Shown: positions 1 to 7,494 of the stretch, in pieces
Layout of the letters: every line of letters starts with the position of its first letter
Numbering within the stretch: position 1 is the stretch's first letter
Source of the DNA: Kineosporia succinea
Lineage (GTDB): Bacteria; Actinomycetota; Actinomycetes; Actinomycetales; Kineosporiaceae
NCBI RefSeq assembly: GCF_030811555.1
Contig: NZ_JAUSQZ010000001.1
Location: 2,663,241-2,727,240, forward strand
Reading direction: 5' to 3'
DNA: 64,000 bases
Position numbers and translations under genes: made by a program
Notes under the pieces: generated by a model
What the model was told of the DNA's origin: nothing
Databases searched by the model: none
The model's input: the letters and a program-made list of their open reading frames with translations, nothing else

Positions 1-168
1 CAGGTGGGTGACCCCGTGCCCGACGTCGAGCCAGGTGCGCACGATCGACTGCTGCGCGGTGGAGTCGGAGGTGTAGACCACGCGCGGATGCCGCAGCACG
101 GCCAGAAGACAGGCCACGAACGCGGGCAGGACGACCGCGGCGAGCACCCGGGGGGTTCGCTTCGGCAA
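1..168 (-). CDS. N-terminal fragment of a membrane protein (runs off the window)
   Basis: An open minus-strand frame enters the window at base 1 and reads back to a TTG at 166-168 or a GTG at 145-147; an in-frame TAG lies further upstream and there is no ATG. The translation starts with a basic stretch, then a hydrophobic segment (VLAAVVLPAFVACLLAVL) and continues RHPRVVYTSDSTAQQSIVRT, as at the first membrane span and following extracytoplasmic loop of a polytopic protein. Only about 50 residues are visible, so the family cannot be named. Start choice is uncertain because no clear ribosome binding site is seen. Confidence 0.5.
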   Translation of the reverse strand, partial: MPKRTPRVLAAVVLPAFVACLLAVLRHPRVVYTSDSTAQQSIVRTWLDVGHGVTHL

Positions 169-246
169 GGGGGCCCTTCGTCGCGGTCCGGTCGGCTCGC
201 GGCCAGACTAGAGCCTGCCCACCGGATCAGGGCCGGCTCGTACGGA

Positions 247-738
247 TCAGGGCGGGCTGGCGCCGGGGCAGTCGTCGCCGTCCGGGTCCAGCGCCTGGTG
301 GATGCGCTTGCCGATCTCGCCCAGGTGCCGCACCTGGGCCCGGGTCAGCGGGTCGATCACGAACTGGCGCACCGCGTCGGCGTGCCCGGGGGCGGTCGCC
401 ACCACCTTGTCCCACCCGGCGTCGGTGAGCGTGGCCACGGTGTAGCGCCCGTCGGCCGGGTCGGGGGCCCGCACCACCCAGCCCTGCTTCTCGAGCCGCT
501 TCACCACGTGCGACAGCCGCGACAGCGAACCGTTGGCCAGCAGCGCCAGGTAGCTCATGCGCAGCCTGCGGCCCTCGGCCTCGGACAGGCCGGCCATCAC
601 CGTGTACTCGAAGTGCGTGATGCCCGCATCGCGTTGCAGCTGGGCGTCGAGCGCGGCCGGGAGCATGAACACGATGCCGGCCATGGCCCTCCAGGAGGCC
701 AGCTCTTCGGGGTCCAGCCAGCGTGTTCCGTCGTTCAT
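247..738 (-). CDS. MarR-family transcriptional regulator
   Basis: A 163-residue protein with the MarR layout: an N-terminal helix (WLDPEELASWRAM), a winged helix-turn-helix in the middle (LSRLSHVVKRLEKQGWVVR as recognition helix, then DPADGRYTVATLTDAGWDKV as the wing) and a C-terminal dimerisation helix (QVRHLGEIGKRIHQAL). Length matches the family. It is divergent from the DoxX gene at 839, and the gap holds two matching TTGA-N4-TCAA dyads, so it most likely represses that gene and itself. The inducing ligand cannot be told from sequence. ATG start at 736-738. Confidence 0.9.
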   Translation of the reverse strand: MNDGTRWLDPEELASWRAMAGIVFMLPAALDAQLQRDAGITHFEYTVMAGLSEAEGRRLRMSYLALLANGSLSRLSHVVKRLEKQGWVVRAPDPADGRYTVATLTDAGWDKVVATAPGHADAVRQFVIDPLTRAQVRHLGEIGKRIHQALDPDGDDCPGASPP

Positions 739-766
739 GAGGACCAGCCTAAGCCAGCTCCATGAC

Positions 767-811
767 TTGACGCTTCAAGCTGAACGGCCCTACCTTCACT
801 TGAAGCATCAA
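767..811. promoter_or_regulatory. Twin MarR-type operators over the doxX promoter
   Basis: Two exact copies of the dyad TTGA-N4-TCAA lie at 767-778 and 800-811, 33 bp centre to centre, about three helical turns. A plausible plus-strand promoter sits among them: -35 TTGACG at 767-772 and -10 TACCTT at 791-796 with an 18-bp spacer. Binding at both dyads would block this promoter. Assignment to the adjacent MarR protein is inference from position. Confidence 0.6.
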
Positions 812-838
812 CTCAATCGAGCAAAGGGGAACACGGCG

Positions 839-1213
839 ATGAACGTCGTTCTGTGGGTGGTGGCGGCGCTCCTGGCCGGGGCGTTCCTGGCGGCCGGTGC
901 GATGAAGCTGCTGCAGCCGAAGGGCAAGCTGATCGAGAGCGGCATGGGCTGGGCCGCCGACTACAGCGACACCCAGGTGAAGCTGATCGGGGCCGTGGAG
1001 GTGCTGGGTGCGCTCGGCCTGATCCTGCCCGCCGCCCTCGACATCGCGCCGGTGCTCACGCCGCTCGCGGCCGCGGGCCTGTTCGTGACCATGGTCGGCG
1101 CCGTGGTCGTGCACCTGCGCCGGGGTGAGACCGGCGGTGCGGTGCCCGGTGTGGTGCTCGGCCTGCTCGCGCTGTTCGTCGCCGTGATGCGCTTCGGGCC
1201 GAACAGCTTCTAG
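839..1213 (+). CDS. DoxX family membrane protein
   Basis: A 124-residue protein with four predicted membrane helices (MNVVLWVVAALLAGAFLAAGAMKLL; VKLIGAVEVLGALGLILPAAL; LAAAGLFVTMVGAVVVHL; VLGLLALFVAVMRF). The GAMKLL turn after helix 1 and the G-A-V-E-V-L-G-A-L-G-L motif in helix 2 are typical of DoxX/DoxD-like proteins. A ribosome binding site (AAAGGGGA) sits about 10 bases before the ATG. Many DoxX proteins pair with MarR or Rrf2 repressors and are linked to oxidative or thiol stress; that role here is inference. Divergent from the MarR gene. Confidence 0.85.
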   Translation: MNVVLWVVAALLAGAFLAAGAMKLLQPKGKLIESGMGWAADYSDTQVKLIGAVEVLGALGLILPAALDIAPVLTPLAAAGLFVTMVGAVVVHLRRGETGGAVPGVVLGLLALFVAVMRFGPNSF

Positions 1214-1226
1214 GACAGGGCCTAAG

Positions 1227-1817
1227 GTGCTGCGGGTGGCCGCAGATCGGAAGTTCACGCCCGAGCAGCTCCGGCAGTTCCAGGACTCGACGGTTCCCGA
1301 TCTGCTGGCCCCCGGCCTGAAACTGCTCTTCGTCGGCATCAACCCGGGTCTGTGGACCGCCGCGGTGCAGGCCCACTTCGCCCGGCGGGGCAACCGGTTC
1401 TACCCGGCGCTGTACCGCTCCGGGCTCACCGACCGGCTCATCGACGCCTCGAACGGCTATGCGCCCGAAGACCTTCAGCACCTGCACGACCGCGGCCTCG
1501 GCATCAGCAACATGGCGCAGCGGGCCACGGCGAAGGCCGACGAGCTGACGCCGCAGGAGCTGCTCGCGGGTGCCCGGCGGCTCGAGGAGCTGGTCGGGCG
1601 GGTGCGGCCGGTGGTGGTCGCCTTCCTCGGGATCACCGCCTACCGCGTGGCTTTCGAGCTGCCCCGGGCCCGCACCGGCCGGCAGGACCGCGAGATGCAC
1701 GGCGCCCAGGTGTGGGTCGCGCCGAACCCGAGCGGGCTCAACGCGCACGTGCAGCTGCCGGCGCTCGCCGGGTCGTTCCGCGAACTCGGGCTCGCGGCAG
1801 GCGTGCTTCAGGCCTGA
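1227..1817 (+). CDS. mug: G/U mismatch-specific DNA glycosylase
   Basis: A 196-residue Mug/TDG-family uracil-DNA glycosylase, which excises uracil or thymine from G:U and G:T mismatches. The first active-site motif GINPG (in LLFVGINPGLWTAAV) and the second motif NPSGLNAH are both present, with the Asn of GINPG being the catalytic position in this family. The FARRGNRFYPAL segment is also family-typical. The likely GTG start is 13 bases after the doxX stop, so the two may be co-transcribed. The 3' end overlaps the convergent Fur-family gene by 10 bases. Confidence 0.93.
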   Translation: MLRVAADRKFTPEQLRQFQDSTVPDLLAPGLKLLFVGINPGLWTAAVQAHFARRGNRFYPALYRSGLTDRLIDASNGYAPEDLQHLHDRGLGISNMAQRATAKADELTPQELLAGARRLEELVGRVRPVVVAFLGITAYRVAFELPRARTGRQDREMHGAQVWVAPNPSGLNAHVQLPALAGSFRELGLAAGVLQA

Positions 1818-2230
1818 CGAGACTGAGTCATCGCGCAGTCGTTGCAGATGCCCCAGAAGACCACCTCGGCCTCGTCGACCCGGGCGAACCCCGGATGCGC
1901 ACCCGGCACCAGGCAGGGCGCCTCGGCGATCTCGCAGTCGACGTCGGCCACCGCACCGCACGAGCGGCAGACCAGGTGGTGGTGGTTGTCGCCCACCCGG
2001 GTCTCGTAGCGCGTGGCCGAGCCGGCCGGTTCGATGCGCCGCACCAGCCCGGAGTTCGCCAGGTCGTCGAGCGCGTTGTAGATGGTCTGGTTGGACAGCT
2101 GCCCGTCGACCGCCTGGGACAGGTCGGTGACCGTGGAGTGCGGACGCGTGAGCAGGGCCTCGAGCACGGCCCGGCGCGGCGCCGTACTGCGCAGGCCCGC
2201 GCCTCGCAGAAGCACCGCCGAATCCGTCAC
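1808..2230 (-). CDS. Fur-family transcriptional repressor (CatR/FurA type)
   Basis: A 140-residue Fur-superfamily repressor. The N-terminal winged helix has the expected LRSTAPRRAVLEAL and NQTIYNALDDLANSGLVRR segments. The metal-binding half has GDNHHHLVCRSCG and a second pair in GICNDC, giving two CxxC structural zinc sites, plus DVDCEIAEAPCL. The DVDC and AEVVFWGIC segments resemble the CatR/FurA peroxide-sensing group rather than ferric Fur, but no katG is adjacent. A GTG at 2228-2230 is chosen as start because the sequence before it does not look like Fur. An AT-rich dyad lies just upstream. Confidence 0.85.
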   Translation of the reverse strand: MTDSAVLLRGAGLRSTAPRRAVLEALLTRPHSTVTDLSQAVDGQLSNQTIYNALDDLANSGLVRRIEPAGSATRYETRVGDNHHHLVCRSCGAVADVDCEIAEAPCLVPGAHPGFARVDEAEVVFWGICNDCAMTQSRQA

Positions 2231-2250
2231 GACAACGACTGTACGCCTTG

Positions 2251-2267
2251 TTTTGAGCCCGTCAAAA
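2251..2267. promoter_or_regulatory. AT-rich dyad upstream of the Fur-family gene, candidate autoregulatory operator
   Basis: TTTTGA at 2251-2256 and TCAAAA at 2262-2267 form a perfect inverted repeat around GCCCG. In this GC-rich genome such an AT-rich dyad stands out. It lies 20 bases before the fur start, between that gene and the upstream hydrolase stop, where an autoregulatory Fur-type box would be expected. It is too weak and lacks a T-run for a terminator. Confidence 0.5.
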
Positions 2268-2273
2268 GAACAG

Positions 2274-2924
2274 TCAGCGGGCCAGCCAGCCCAGTACCGT
2301 CTCGGTGAACTCCCGCGGCAGCATGTCGTGCACACTGTGCCCGCCGCCGAGCGTCACCAGTTCGGCGTCCGGCACCCGGGCCACCACCTCGGCGAGCCAC
2401 TCCTGCGGCACGTGGCTGGTCTCGCCCCCGCCGATCACCAGGGTCGGCGCCTTCACCGTGGACAGGCGCTCGCGCAGCTCCAGGTCGCCCGCGTCGATCT
2501 GCGGACGCATCTGCACCACCACCTCCCAGTCGAGGGGCAGGTCGCCTGCGGGCCGGGCGGGCAGCTCGCGCGGTGGGAAGGGCGGGCCCGGGGCCACGTC
2601 CTCCGCCACCAGCCGGCCCACCAGGTCGGGCCGCTCGACGGCGAGCCGGAAAGCGACCATCCCGCCCAGGGAATGGCCGATCACCACCGCGTCGCGCACC
2701 TCGAGCGAGTCGAGCAGCTCCACCACGTCGTCGAAGAACAGCTGGTAGCTGTACTCGCCCGGGTACTCGCTCGGCCGGTGCCCGCGCAGGGTCACATTGA
2801 TGACGCGGTACCCGGCCTCGAAGGCGGGCAGCAGGGGCTCCCAGCTGGCGCCGCCCTCGCCCATGCCGTGCAGCAGCACCATCGACGGGCCGGAGCCGGT
2901 ATCGGTGTAGTGCAGGAAAGTCAC
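2274..2924 (-). CDS. Alpha/beta hydrolase
   Basis: A 216-residue alpha/beta hydrolase fold protein. The oxyanion loop is LLHGMGEGG near residue 18, the nucleophile elbow is GHSLGGM near residue 84, an Asp/Glu candidate lies near VIGGGET, and the catalytic His is in GGGHSVHD near the C-terminus. It has no signal peptide and is likely cytoplasmic; substrate unknown. Its GTG start overlaps the stop of the endonuclease gene by four bases (GTGA), so the two are translationally coupled and the hydrolase is the second gene. Confidence 0.85.
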   Translation of the reverse strand: MTFLHYTDTGSGPSMVLLHGMGEGGASWEPLLPAFEAGYRVINVTLRGHRPSEYPGEYSYQLFFDDVVELLDSLEVRDAVVIGHSLGGMVAFRLAVERPDLVGRLVAEDVAPGPPFPPRELPARPAGDLPLDWEVVVQMRPQIDAGDLELRERLSTVKAPTLVIGGGETSHVPQEWLAEVVARVPDAELVTLGGGHSVHDMLPREFTETVLGWLAR

Positions 2925-4168
2925 TGTGCGAACACCTCATTCACCCATTCCGGGTGGTCGATGAACGGGTTGCGGTTGTGCTGGAACCGTTCGAAGATCA
3001 GGTCGTTGCGGTTGCGCTCGAAGCTGTCCGGCGGGTCTTCGGCACTCCACTCCAGCAGTGTCGAGAGCTTCCCGAAACGGGGGGCGCTGCCGCCGGTGGT
3101 CTTCTCGTCGAGCGTGAGGTCGGCGAAACCGTCGCCACCGTCGTAACGCACGGCCATGTAGAAGATCATCCGGGCCACGTCGCCCTTCACCGCGTCGCGC
3201 GGTTCCCAGGAGTCGGAGTCGGTGAAATTGCCCGGGGCCTCACCGGATTCGCTGCCACCTTCGTCGAAGTCCTTGTTGCTGCGGTCGGAGTTCACCGTCA
3301 CGTCCTCGGGACGCAGGTGGTGCAGGTCGGTGCCCGGGCCGGTGGCGGTGCCGAAGTCTCCGTGCGACTTGGCCCAGACGTGCTCGCGGTTCCAGTCGTC
3401 GGCGTCACCGCCGTTCAGGCTCTTCGACCGGCTGGTGCCGCTGTAGAGCAGGATCACGTTGCCGGAGTTCTTCGGATCTTCGTCGGTGACCTTCAGGGCG
3501 TCCCAGACCGCGTCGTACGACAGCTTCTGCGCGTCGGTCGAGATGATCTGGTGCAGGGCCTGGTGCAGGTCGTTGCCGGTCTTGCCCTGCGCGTCGGCGT
3601 AGTAGTCACCCCCGCTCGGGGGTGTGGTCGCGATGGGGGACGTGGTGGTCGGCCCGGGCGTGGTGGTTCCGGTGGGCGTCGGGTCGGCACCCGAAACCGC
3701 CATCGCGGTCGGCGATTTCAGACCTGGGTGAGCGAAGTAGGCGGTCAGGGAGCCGCTCACGTCGAGCTGTGCCCCGAGCCGCCCCGGGTTGCTCTTGAGC
3801 CCGAACTGGCTGCGGTAGGCGCTGCTCACCTGCACGTAGAGCATGGCCGAGGTGTCGGTGGCGGAGGGGCTGTCGGCCAGGGCGATCGCGGTGTCACCGC
3901 TGAACCCCGTGCGTCTGACCTGATCGGTGCCGGTCGGCTCGCCCACGACGTAGCCGCGGACGGTCTGGCTGCCCCCGGTCTGCTGCGCCACGGCCTGGGC
4001 CACGGTGAGGGCCGAGGCCGCGGCGGCGACCGGCTGGGCCTGGGTCACGCGTTCCGCGGCCGAGGCTGTCGGTGGGGTGGCGCAGGCCGTCAGGCTGCTC
4101 AGGGAGGCCAGAGTGATGACTGTTACAGGCAGGGCGATCCAGGTCACCCGGTGCGCAGTGGTGGTCAC
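2921..4168 (-). CDS. Secreted endonuclease I family lipoprotein
   Basis: A 415-residue exported nuclease. The N-terminus carries a signal sequence ending in a lipobox (LTAC, Cys near residue 29), so membrane anchoring is likely. Residues about 55-155 form an OB-like domain of the kind found in YhcR-type nucleases (RGYVVGEPTGTDQV... AQLDVSGSLTAYF). After a Pro/Thr linker, residues about 190-415 are an endonuclease I domain with the His-metal finger REHVWAKSH and the NSDRSNKDF segment. Probably degrades extracellular DNA or RNA. A GTG at 4166-4168 is preferred over the TTG two codons earlier because a GGGGAAG ribosome binding site is then 8 bases away. Confidence 0.88.
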   Translation of the reverse strand: MTTTAHRVTWIALPVTVITLASLSSLTACATPPTASAAERVTQAQPVAAAASALTVAQAVAQQTGGSQTVRGYVVGEPTGTDQVRRTGFSGDTAIALADSPSATDTSAMLYVQVSSAYRSQFGLKSNPGRLGAQLDVSGSLTAYFAHPGLKSPTAMAVSGADPTPTGTTTPGPTTTSPIATTPPSGGDYYADAQGKTGNDLHQALHQIISTDAQKLSYDAVWDALKVTDEDPKNSGNVILLYSGTSRSKSLNGGDADDWNREHVWAKSHGDFGTATGPGTDLHHLRPEDVTVNSDRSNKDFDEGGSESGEAPGNFTDSDSWEPRDAVKGDVARMIFYMAVRYDGGDGFADLTLDEKTTGGSAPRFGKLSTLLEWSAEDPPDSFERNRNDLIFERFQHNRNPFIDHPEWVNEVFAQ

Positions 4169-4187
4169 GAGCAATATCTTCCCCTAT

Positions 4188-4724
4188 GTGACCACCGACC
4201 ACGTGATCCGTGACGCCACGCTCGGGGATGCGGACGCCTGCGCCGCGATCTACGAGCCGTACGTACGGGACACGACGCTGAGCTTCGAGGAGATGCCGCC
4301 GACGGGCGGCGAGATGGCCGGGCGGATCGCCCGGGCCATGGAGAAACACGCCTGGCTGGTGCTGGAACGCGACGGGGAGGTGGTGGGTTACGCCTACGGC
4401 GGCCGTCTCGGTGTCCGCCCCGCCTACCGCTGGTCGTGCGAGGTCAGCGTCTACATGGCCCGCGACCGGCAGCGCCAGGGCGGAGGCCGGGCTCTGTACG
4501 AGGCGCTGCTGGAGCGTCTTGAGCAGCGCGGCTACCGGCAGGCCCTGGCCGTCATCTCGGTGCCCAACGAGCCGAGTGTGGGGCTGCACGAGTCCCTGGG
4601 CTTCAAGCCGGTCGGGCTCTACGAGAACGTCGGCTACAAGAAGGGCCAGTGGCTGACGACAGCGTGGATGCAGCGTCAGCTGGGCGAGGGAGCTTCCCCG
4701 GGCCGCCCGCCCGAGCCGCGCTGA
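4188..4724 (+). CDS. GNAT-family N-acetyltransferase (phosphinothricin acetyltransferase-like)
   Basis: A 178-residue GNAT enzyme of the Pat/Bar-like group. It begins VIRDATLGDADACAAIYEPYVRDTTLSFEEMPP, has the conserved GYAYGGRLGVRPAYRWSCEVSVYM strand, the acetyl-CoA loop (RQRQGGGRALYEAL) and the C-terminal LHESLGFKPVGLYENVGYK motif. Family members acetylate amino groups of small amino acid analogues such as phosphinothricin or methionine derivatives; the true substrate is unknown. The GTG at 4188 is chosen as start; a second GTG lies five codons later. Divergent from the endonuclease gene with only a 19-base gap. Confidence 0.85.
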   Translation: MTTDHVIRDATLGDADACAAIYEPYVRDTTLSFEEMPPTGGEMAGRIARAMEKHAWLVLERDGEVVGYAYGGRLGVRPAYRWSCEVSVYMARDRQRQGGGRALYEALLERLEQRGYRQALAVISVPNEPSVGLHESLGFKPVGLYENVGYKKGQWLTTAWMQRQLGEGASPGRPPEPR

Positions 4725-4772
4725 CCGGCTGACCCGGCCACCACTGGGGACCACCATCGACCCGATCACGAG

Positions 4773-4807
4773 ATGCCCCCGGCCACCACGAAGGTGACCG
4801 GGGGCAT
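4773..4807. terminator. Bidirectional hairpin terminator between acetyltransferase and 5'-nucleotidase genes
   Basis: ATGCCCCCGG at 4773-4782 pairs with CCGGGGGCAT at 4798-4807, and CACC/GGTG pairs inside after one mismatch, leaving a five-base loop. It lies between two convergent genes. No T-run follows on the plus strand, so efficiency is uncertain. Confidence 0.65.
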
Positions 4808-4825
4808 CGGCCCGGGAGGGGACGA

Positions 4826-6676
4826 TCAGGGAAGCGGCGTGACCCGGTTCGGGGTCGGGCCGGTGACCGGGCTGTTCGCGGTCAGGTAGTTGTTGAAGGC
4901 GTCCAGGTCGACGCCACCACCGATCCGGTTGGTGCCTTCCTTGAGAACGGTGAAGCCGTCACCACCGTCGGCCAGGAACGAGTTGACCGTGATCCGGTAG
5001 GTGCTGGCCGGGCTGACGGCCGTGCCGCCCAGCTTGATGGTCGACGCGTCCACCTTGCTGCCGATCGCGGCCGCCTTCGAGTAGCTGTAGGTGAAGCCGT
5101 CCGAGACGCCGAGGTGCAGGAACTTGACCGAGCCGTCGGTCTGCGTCGTCCACTGCTGCTCGAGCATGGTGTCGAGCTGCGCGCCGGTCACGTCCATCGA
5201 GACCAGCAGGTTGCCGAACGGCTGCACCGTGAACGACTCGCCGTAGGTGACCTTGCCGTCGCCCTCACCGGCCGCGGAGCCGGCGTAGGTCAGGTCGGCC
5301 CGCACGCCGCCGGGGTTCATGAACGCGACCTGCGAGCCGCCGTCGGCCGCGGCCCGGGTGGCGGCGAGCTGGGCGTCGGCGATCAGGTCACCGAGGCTGG
5401 ACTCGCCGTCGCGGCTGACGCTGCGCTGGATGTCGCCCGTGATCTCACCGATCACCTTGTTGCTGATGGGCGCGGCCAGGGCCTTCCACTTGGCGATCGC
5501 CTTCGTCTGGTCCGAGGCCGGCTTCTGGTCGCGGTCGACGAGGATGTTCTTGGAGGTCACCTGGTTGCGGACGACGTCCTTGGTCTTCTTGTCGATCTTC
5601 AGGGTGGTCTCGGTGACCGTGCGCCCGTAGGACAGGTCGCTGGTGACCTGACGCGGGTTGCCCTTCGGGTCGGGGATGCTGCAGTTGTACGAGTTGTGCG
5701 TGTGGCCGGTGACGACCAGGTCGATGCTGGCGTCCAGGGTCTTCGCGATGTTCACGATCGGGCCCGAGATACCGGCCGCGCTCCCGGAGTTGCAGTCGTA
5801 GTCGTAGGTGGCGCCGGTGGGCGGGATGCCGCCCTCGTGCAGCAGCACCACGATCGCCTCGACGCCCTTCTTGCGAAGGTCCTTGGCGGCCAGGTTGGCG
5901 CTGGCGACCTCGTCGTTGAAGGTGACGTCCTTGACCCCGGCCGGGGCGACCAGCTCGGGCGTGCCCTCGAGGGTCATGCCGATGAAGCCGACCTTGACGC
6001 TGTCGACCTTCTTGATCGTGGTGGGGGGCAGCACGGTGCGGCCGGTGGAGGCCTTGAACCAGTCGCCGTACGTCTTGGCCTTCTTCGGCTTGGTGACCTT
6101 GACGCCGTCCTTGTACTCGACGTTGGCCGCCAGGTACTCGAAGTCGGCGCCGCTGTAGCCGTCCTTGTCGAAGCAGCCCTCGGTCGGGTGGCAACCGCCG
6201 TACTGCATGCGCAGCAGCTCGGACACGCCCTCGTCGAACTCGTGGTTGCCGACGCTGGAGACGTCGACGTCCATGTTGTTGAGCGTCTCGATGCTCGGCT
6301 CGTCCTTGAACAGGCCGGACATCGAGGGGGAGGCGCCGATCAGGTCGCCGGCGGCGACGGTGAGCGAGTGCGGCTTGCCCTTGCGGAGGGTGCGGAGCTC
6401 GCTGGTCAGGTACTCCGAACCGCCGGCCAGGACCGAGCCGGAGGTGGTCGTGACGGTGCCGTCGGTGCCGGTCGGCGGCTCGAGGTGGCCGTGGTAGTCG
6501 TTGAAGCTCAGGATCTGGAGGTCGACGGTCTTCGACTTCTTGGGCGCGTCGTGCTTCGCCGCAGCCGCGTCGCTGGCCTGGGCCGGTGACGAAGGCAGTG
6601 CGAACAGGGCTGCTGCGACGGTGCTCGCGGTGATCGCCGCGGTGAGCCCGCCTCTGCGCGTGATGAGGGGCTTCAT
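4826..6676 (-). CDS. Secreted bifunctional metallophosphatase/5'-nucleotidase
   Basis: A 616-residue UshA-like enzyme. A twin-arginine-like but ordinary signal peptide (MKPLITRRGG... PAQA) precedes a Ser/Lys linker. The metallophosphatase domain has the metal motifs LSFNDYHGHLE (Asp60, His62), AAGDLIGASP, GNHEFDEG, VVLLHEGG and VTGHTHNSYN. The C-terminal 5'-nucleotidase domain (about residues 410-610) contains GDLIADAQ, MNPGGVRADL and FLADGGDGF, which shape the nucleotide pocket. It should hydrolyse extracellular nucleotides to recover phosphate and nucleosides. No cell-wall sorting signal is seen, so it is probably released or loosely bound. Confidence 0.93.
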   Translation of the reverse strand: MKPLITRRGGLTAAITASTVAAALFALPSSPAQASDAAAAKHDAPKKSKTVDLQILSFNDYHGHLEPPTGTDGTVTTTSGSVLAGGSEYLTSELRTLRKGKPHSLTVAAGDLIGASPSMSGLFKDEPSIETLNNMDVDVSSVGNHEFDEGVSELLRMQYGGCHPTEGCFDKDGYSGADFEYLAANVEYKDGVKVTKPKKAKTYGDWFKASTGRTVLPPTTIKKVDSVKVGFIGMTLEGTPELVAPAGVKDVTFNDEVASANLAAKDLRKKGVEAIVVLLHEGGIPPTGATYDYDCNSGSAAGISGPIVNIAKTLDASIDLVVTGHTHNSYNCSIPDPKGNPRQVTSDLSYGRTVTETTLKIDKKTKDVVRNQVTSKNILVDRDQKPASDQTKAIAKWKALAAPISNKVIGEITGDIQRSVSRDGESSLGDLIADAQLAATRAAADGGSQVAFMNPGGVRADLTYAGSAAGEGDGKVTYGESFTVQPFGNLLVSMDVTGAQLDTMLEQQWTTQTDGSVKFLHLGVSDGFTYSYSKAAAIGSKVDASTIKLGGTAVSPASTYRITVNSFLADGGDGFTVLKEGTNRIGGGVDLDAFNNYLTANSPVTGPTPNRVTPLP

Positions 6677-6864
6677 GGGGGCAAGCTATCCAGACCCTGT
6701 GTGTCCGATCCAGGCGTGGAAGGGCAAAATGCTCTGGGCGGGACATAATTGATCTGCTGTTCACACAGCTCGTGCCCGGGGTCCGTGGTGGATGGCCGGT
6801 CGGGTCGCCGGCGATATTCTCTTCTCCGGTGAGGTGCGGACTTGTGTGAGGCGGGTGTCCTCCC

Positions 6865-7494
6865 GTGACGGGGTCGCTGATCGCGCGGCCGGCGGGGGAG
6901 CGCGGCTATCTCGTCGATGTGCCCGAGGCCGATCCGGCCCGGGTGGCCGCGGCGCTGCGTGTCGTGGCCGGGCGGCGGGGTGTCGGACTGGTCGACGTGG
7001 TGCCGGGGATGTCGACGGTGCTCGTCGTGCTGTCGGATGCCTTGCCCGGCCCGGCCTTCCGGGCGCTGCTGGCGGAGGTCGGGCGGGAGCCGGTGACCGA
7101 GTCCGGGGAGAGCGGAACGATCACGATCGACGTGCGGTACGACGGTCCGGATCTGGCTGAAGTGGCATCGCTGAGCGGGCTTTCGGAGTCGGAGGTGGTG
7201 CGGGTTCACACCGGGACCGATTTCCGGGCCGCGTTCAGCGGGTTCGCACCCGGTTTCGTCTATCTCACCGGCGTTCCCGAGTCGTTGCGGGTGCCTCGGC
7301 GGGCCGCGCCGCGGGCGGCGCTGCCGGGTGGGTCGGTGGCGCTGGCCGATCAGTTCACGGCCGTCTACCCTCGGCGCAGTCCCGGGGGCTGGCGGCTGAT
7401 CGGTACCACCGACGTGCCGTTGTGGGACGAGACCCGGGATCCTCCGGCCGTGATCCGGCCCGGGATGACCGTGCGGTTCCGGGCGGTCGGCTGA
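6865..7494 (+). CDS. pxpB: 5-oxoprolinase subunit PxpB (KipI family)
   Basis: A 209-residue KipI/PxpB-family protein. Hallmarks are the FAPGFVYLTGVPESLRVPRR segment, PGGSVALADQFTAVYP and SPGGWRLIGTTDVPLWD near the C-terminus. With PxpC and PxpA it forms the prokaryotic ATP-dependent 5-oxoprolinase that recycles 5-oxoproline to glutamate; KipI in Bacillus also inhibits kinase KinA. The stop overlaps the start of pxpC (TGATG). The third subunit, PxpA (LamB/YcsF family), is not in this window. GTG start at 6865. Confidence 0.92.
   Translation: MTGSLIARPAGERGYLVDVPEADPARVAAALRVVAGRRGVGLVDVVPGMSTVLVVLSDALPGPAFRALLAEVGREPVTESGESGTITIDVRYDGPDLAEVASLSGLSESEVVRVHTGTDFRAAFSGFAPGFVYLTGVPESLRVPRRAAPRAALPGGSVALADQFTAVYPRRSPGGWRLIGTTDVPLWDETRDPPAVIRPGMTVRFRAVG

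Noticed and set aside
4005-4187. Longer N-terminus for the acetyltransferase
   Set aside because: The extension is antisense to the endonuclease signal peptide and does not resemble GNAT sequence; family similarity starts at the GTG at 4188.
5114-6589. A 491-codon plus-strand frame
   Set aside because: It is the antisense shadow of the 5'-nucleotidase and reads as Val/Gly/Leu/Asp-rich nonsense.
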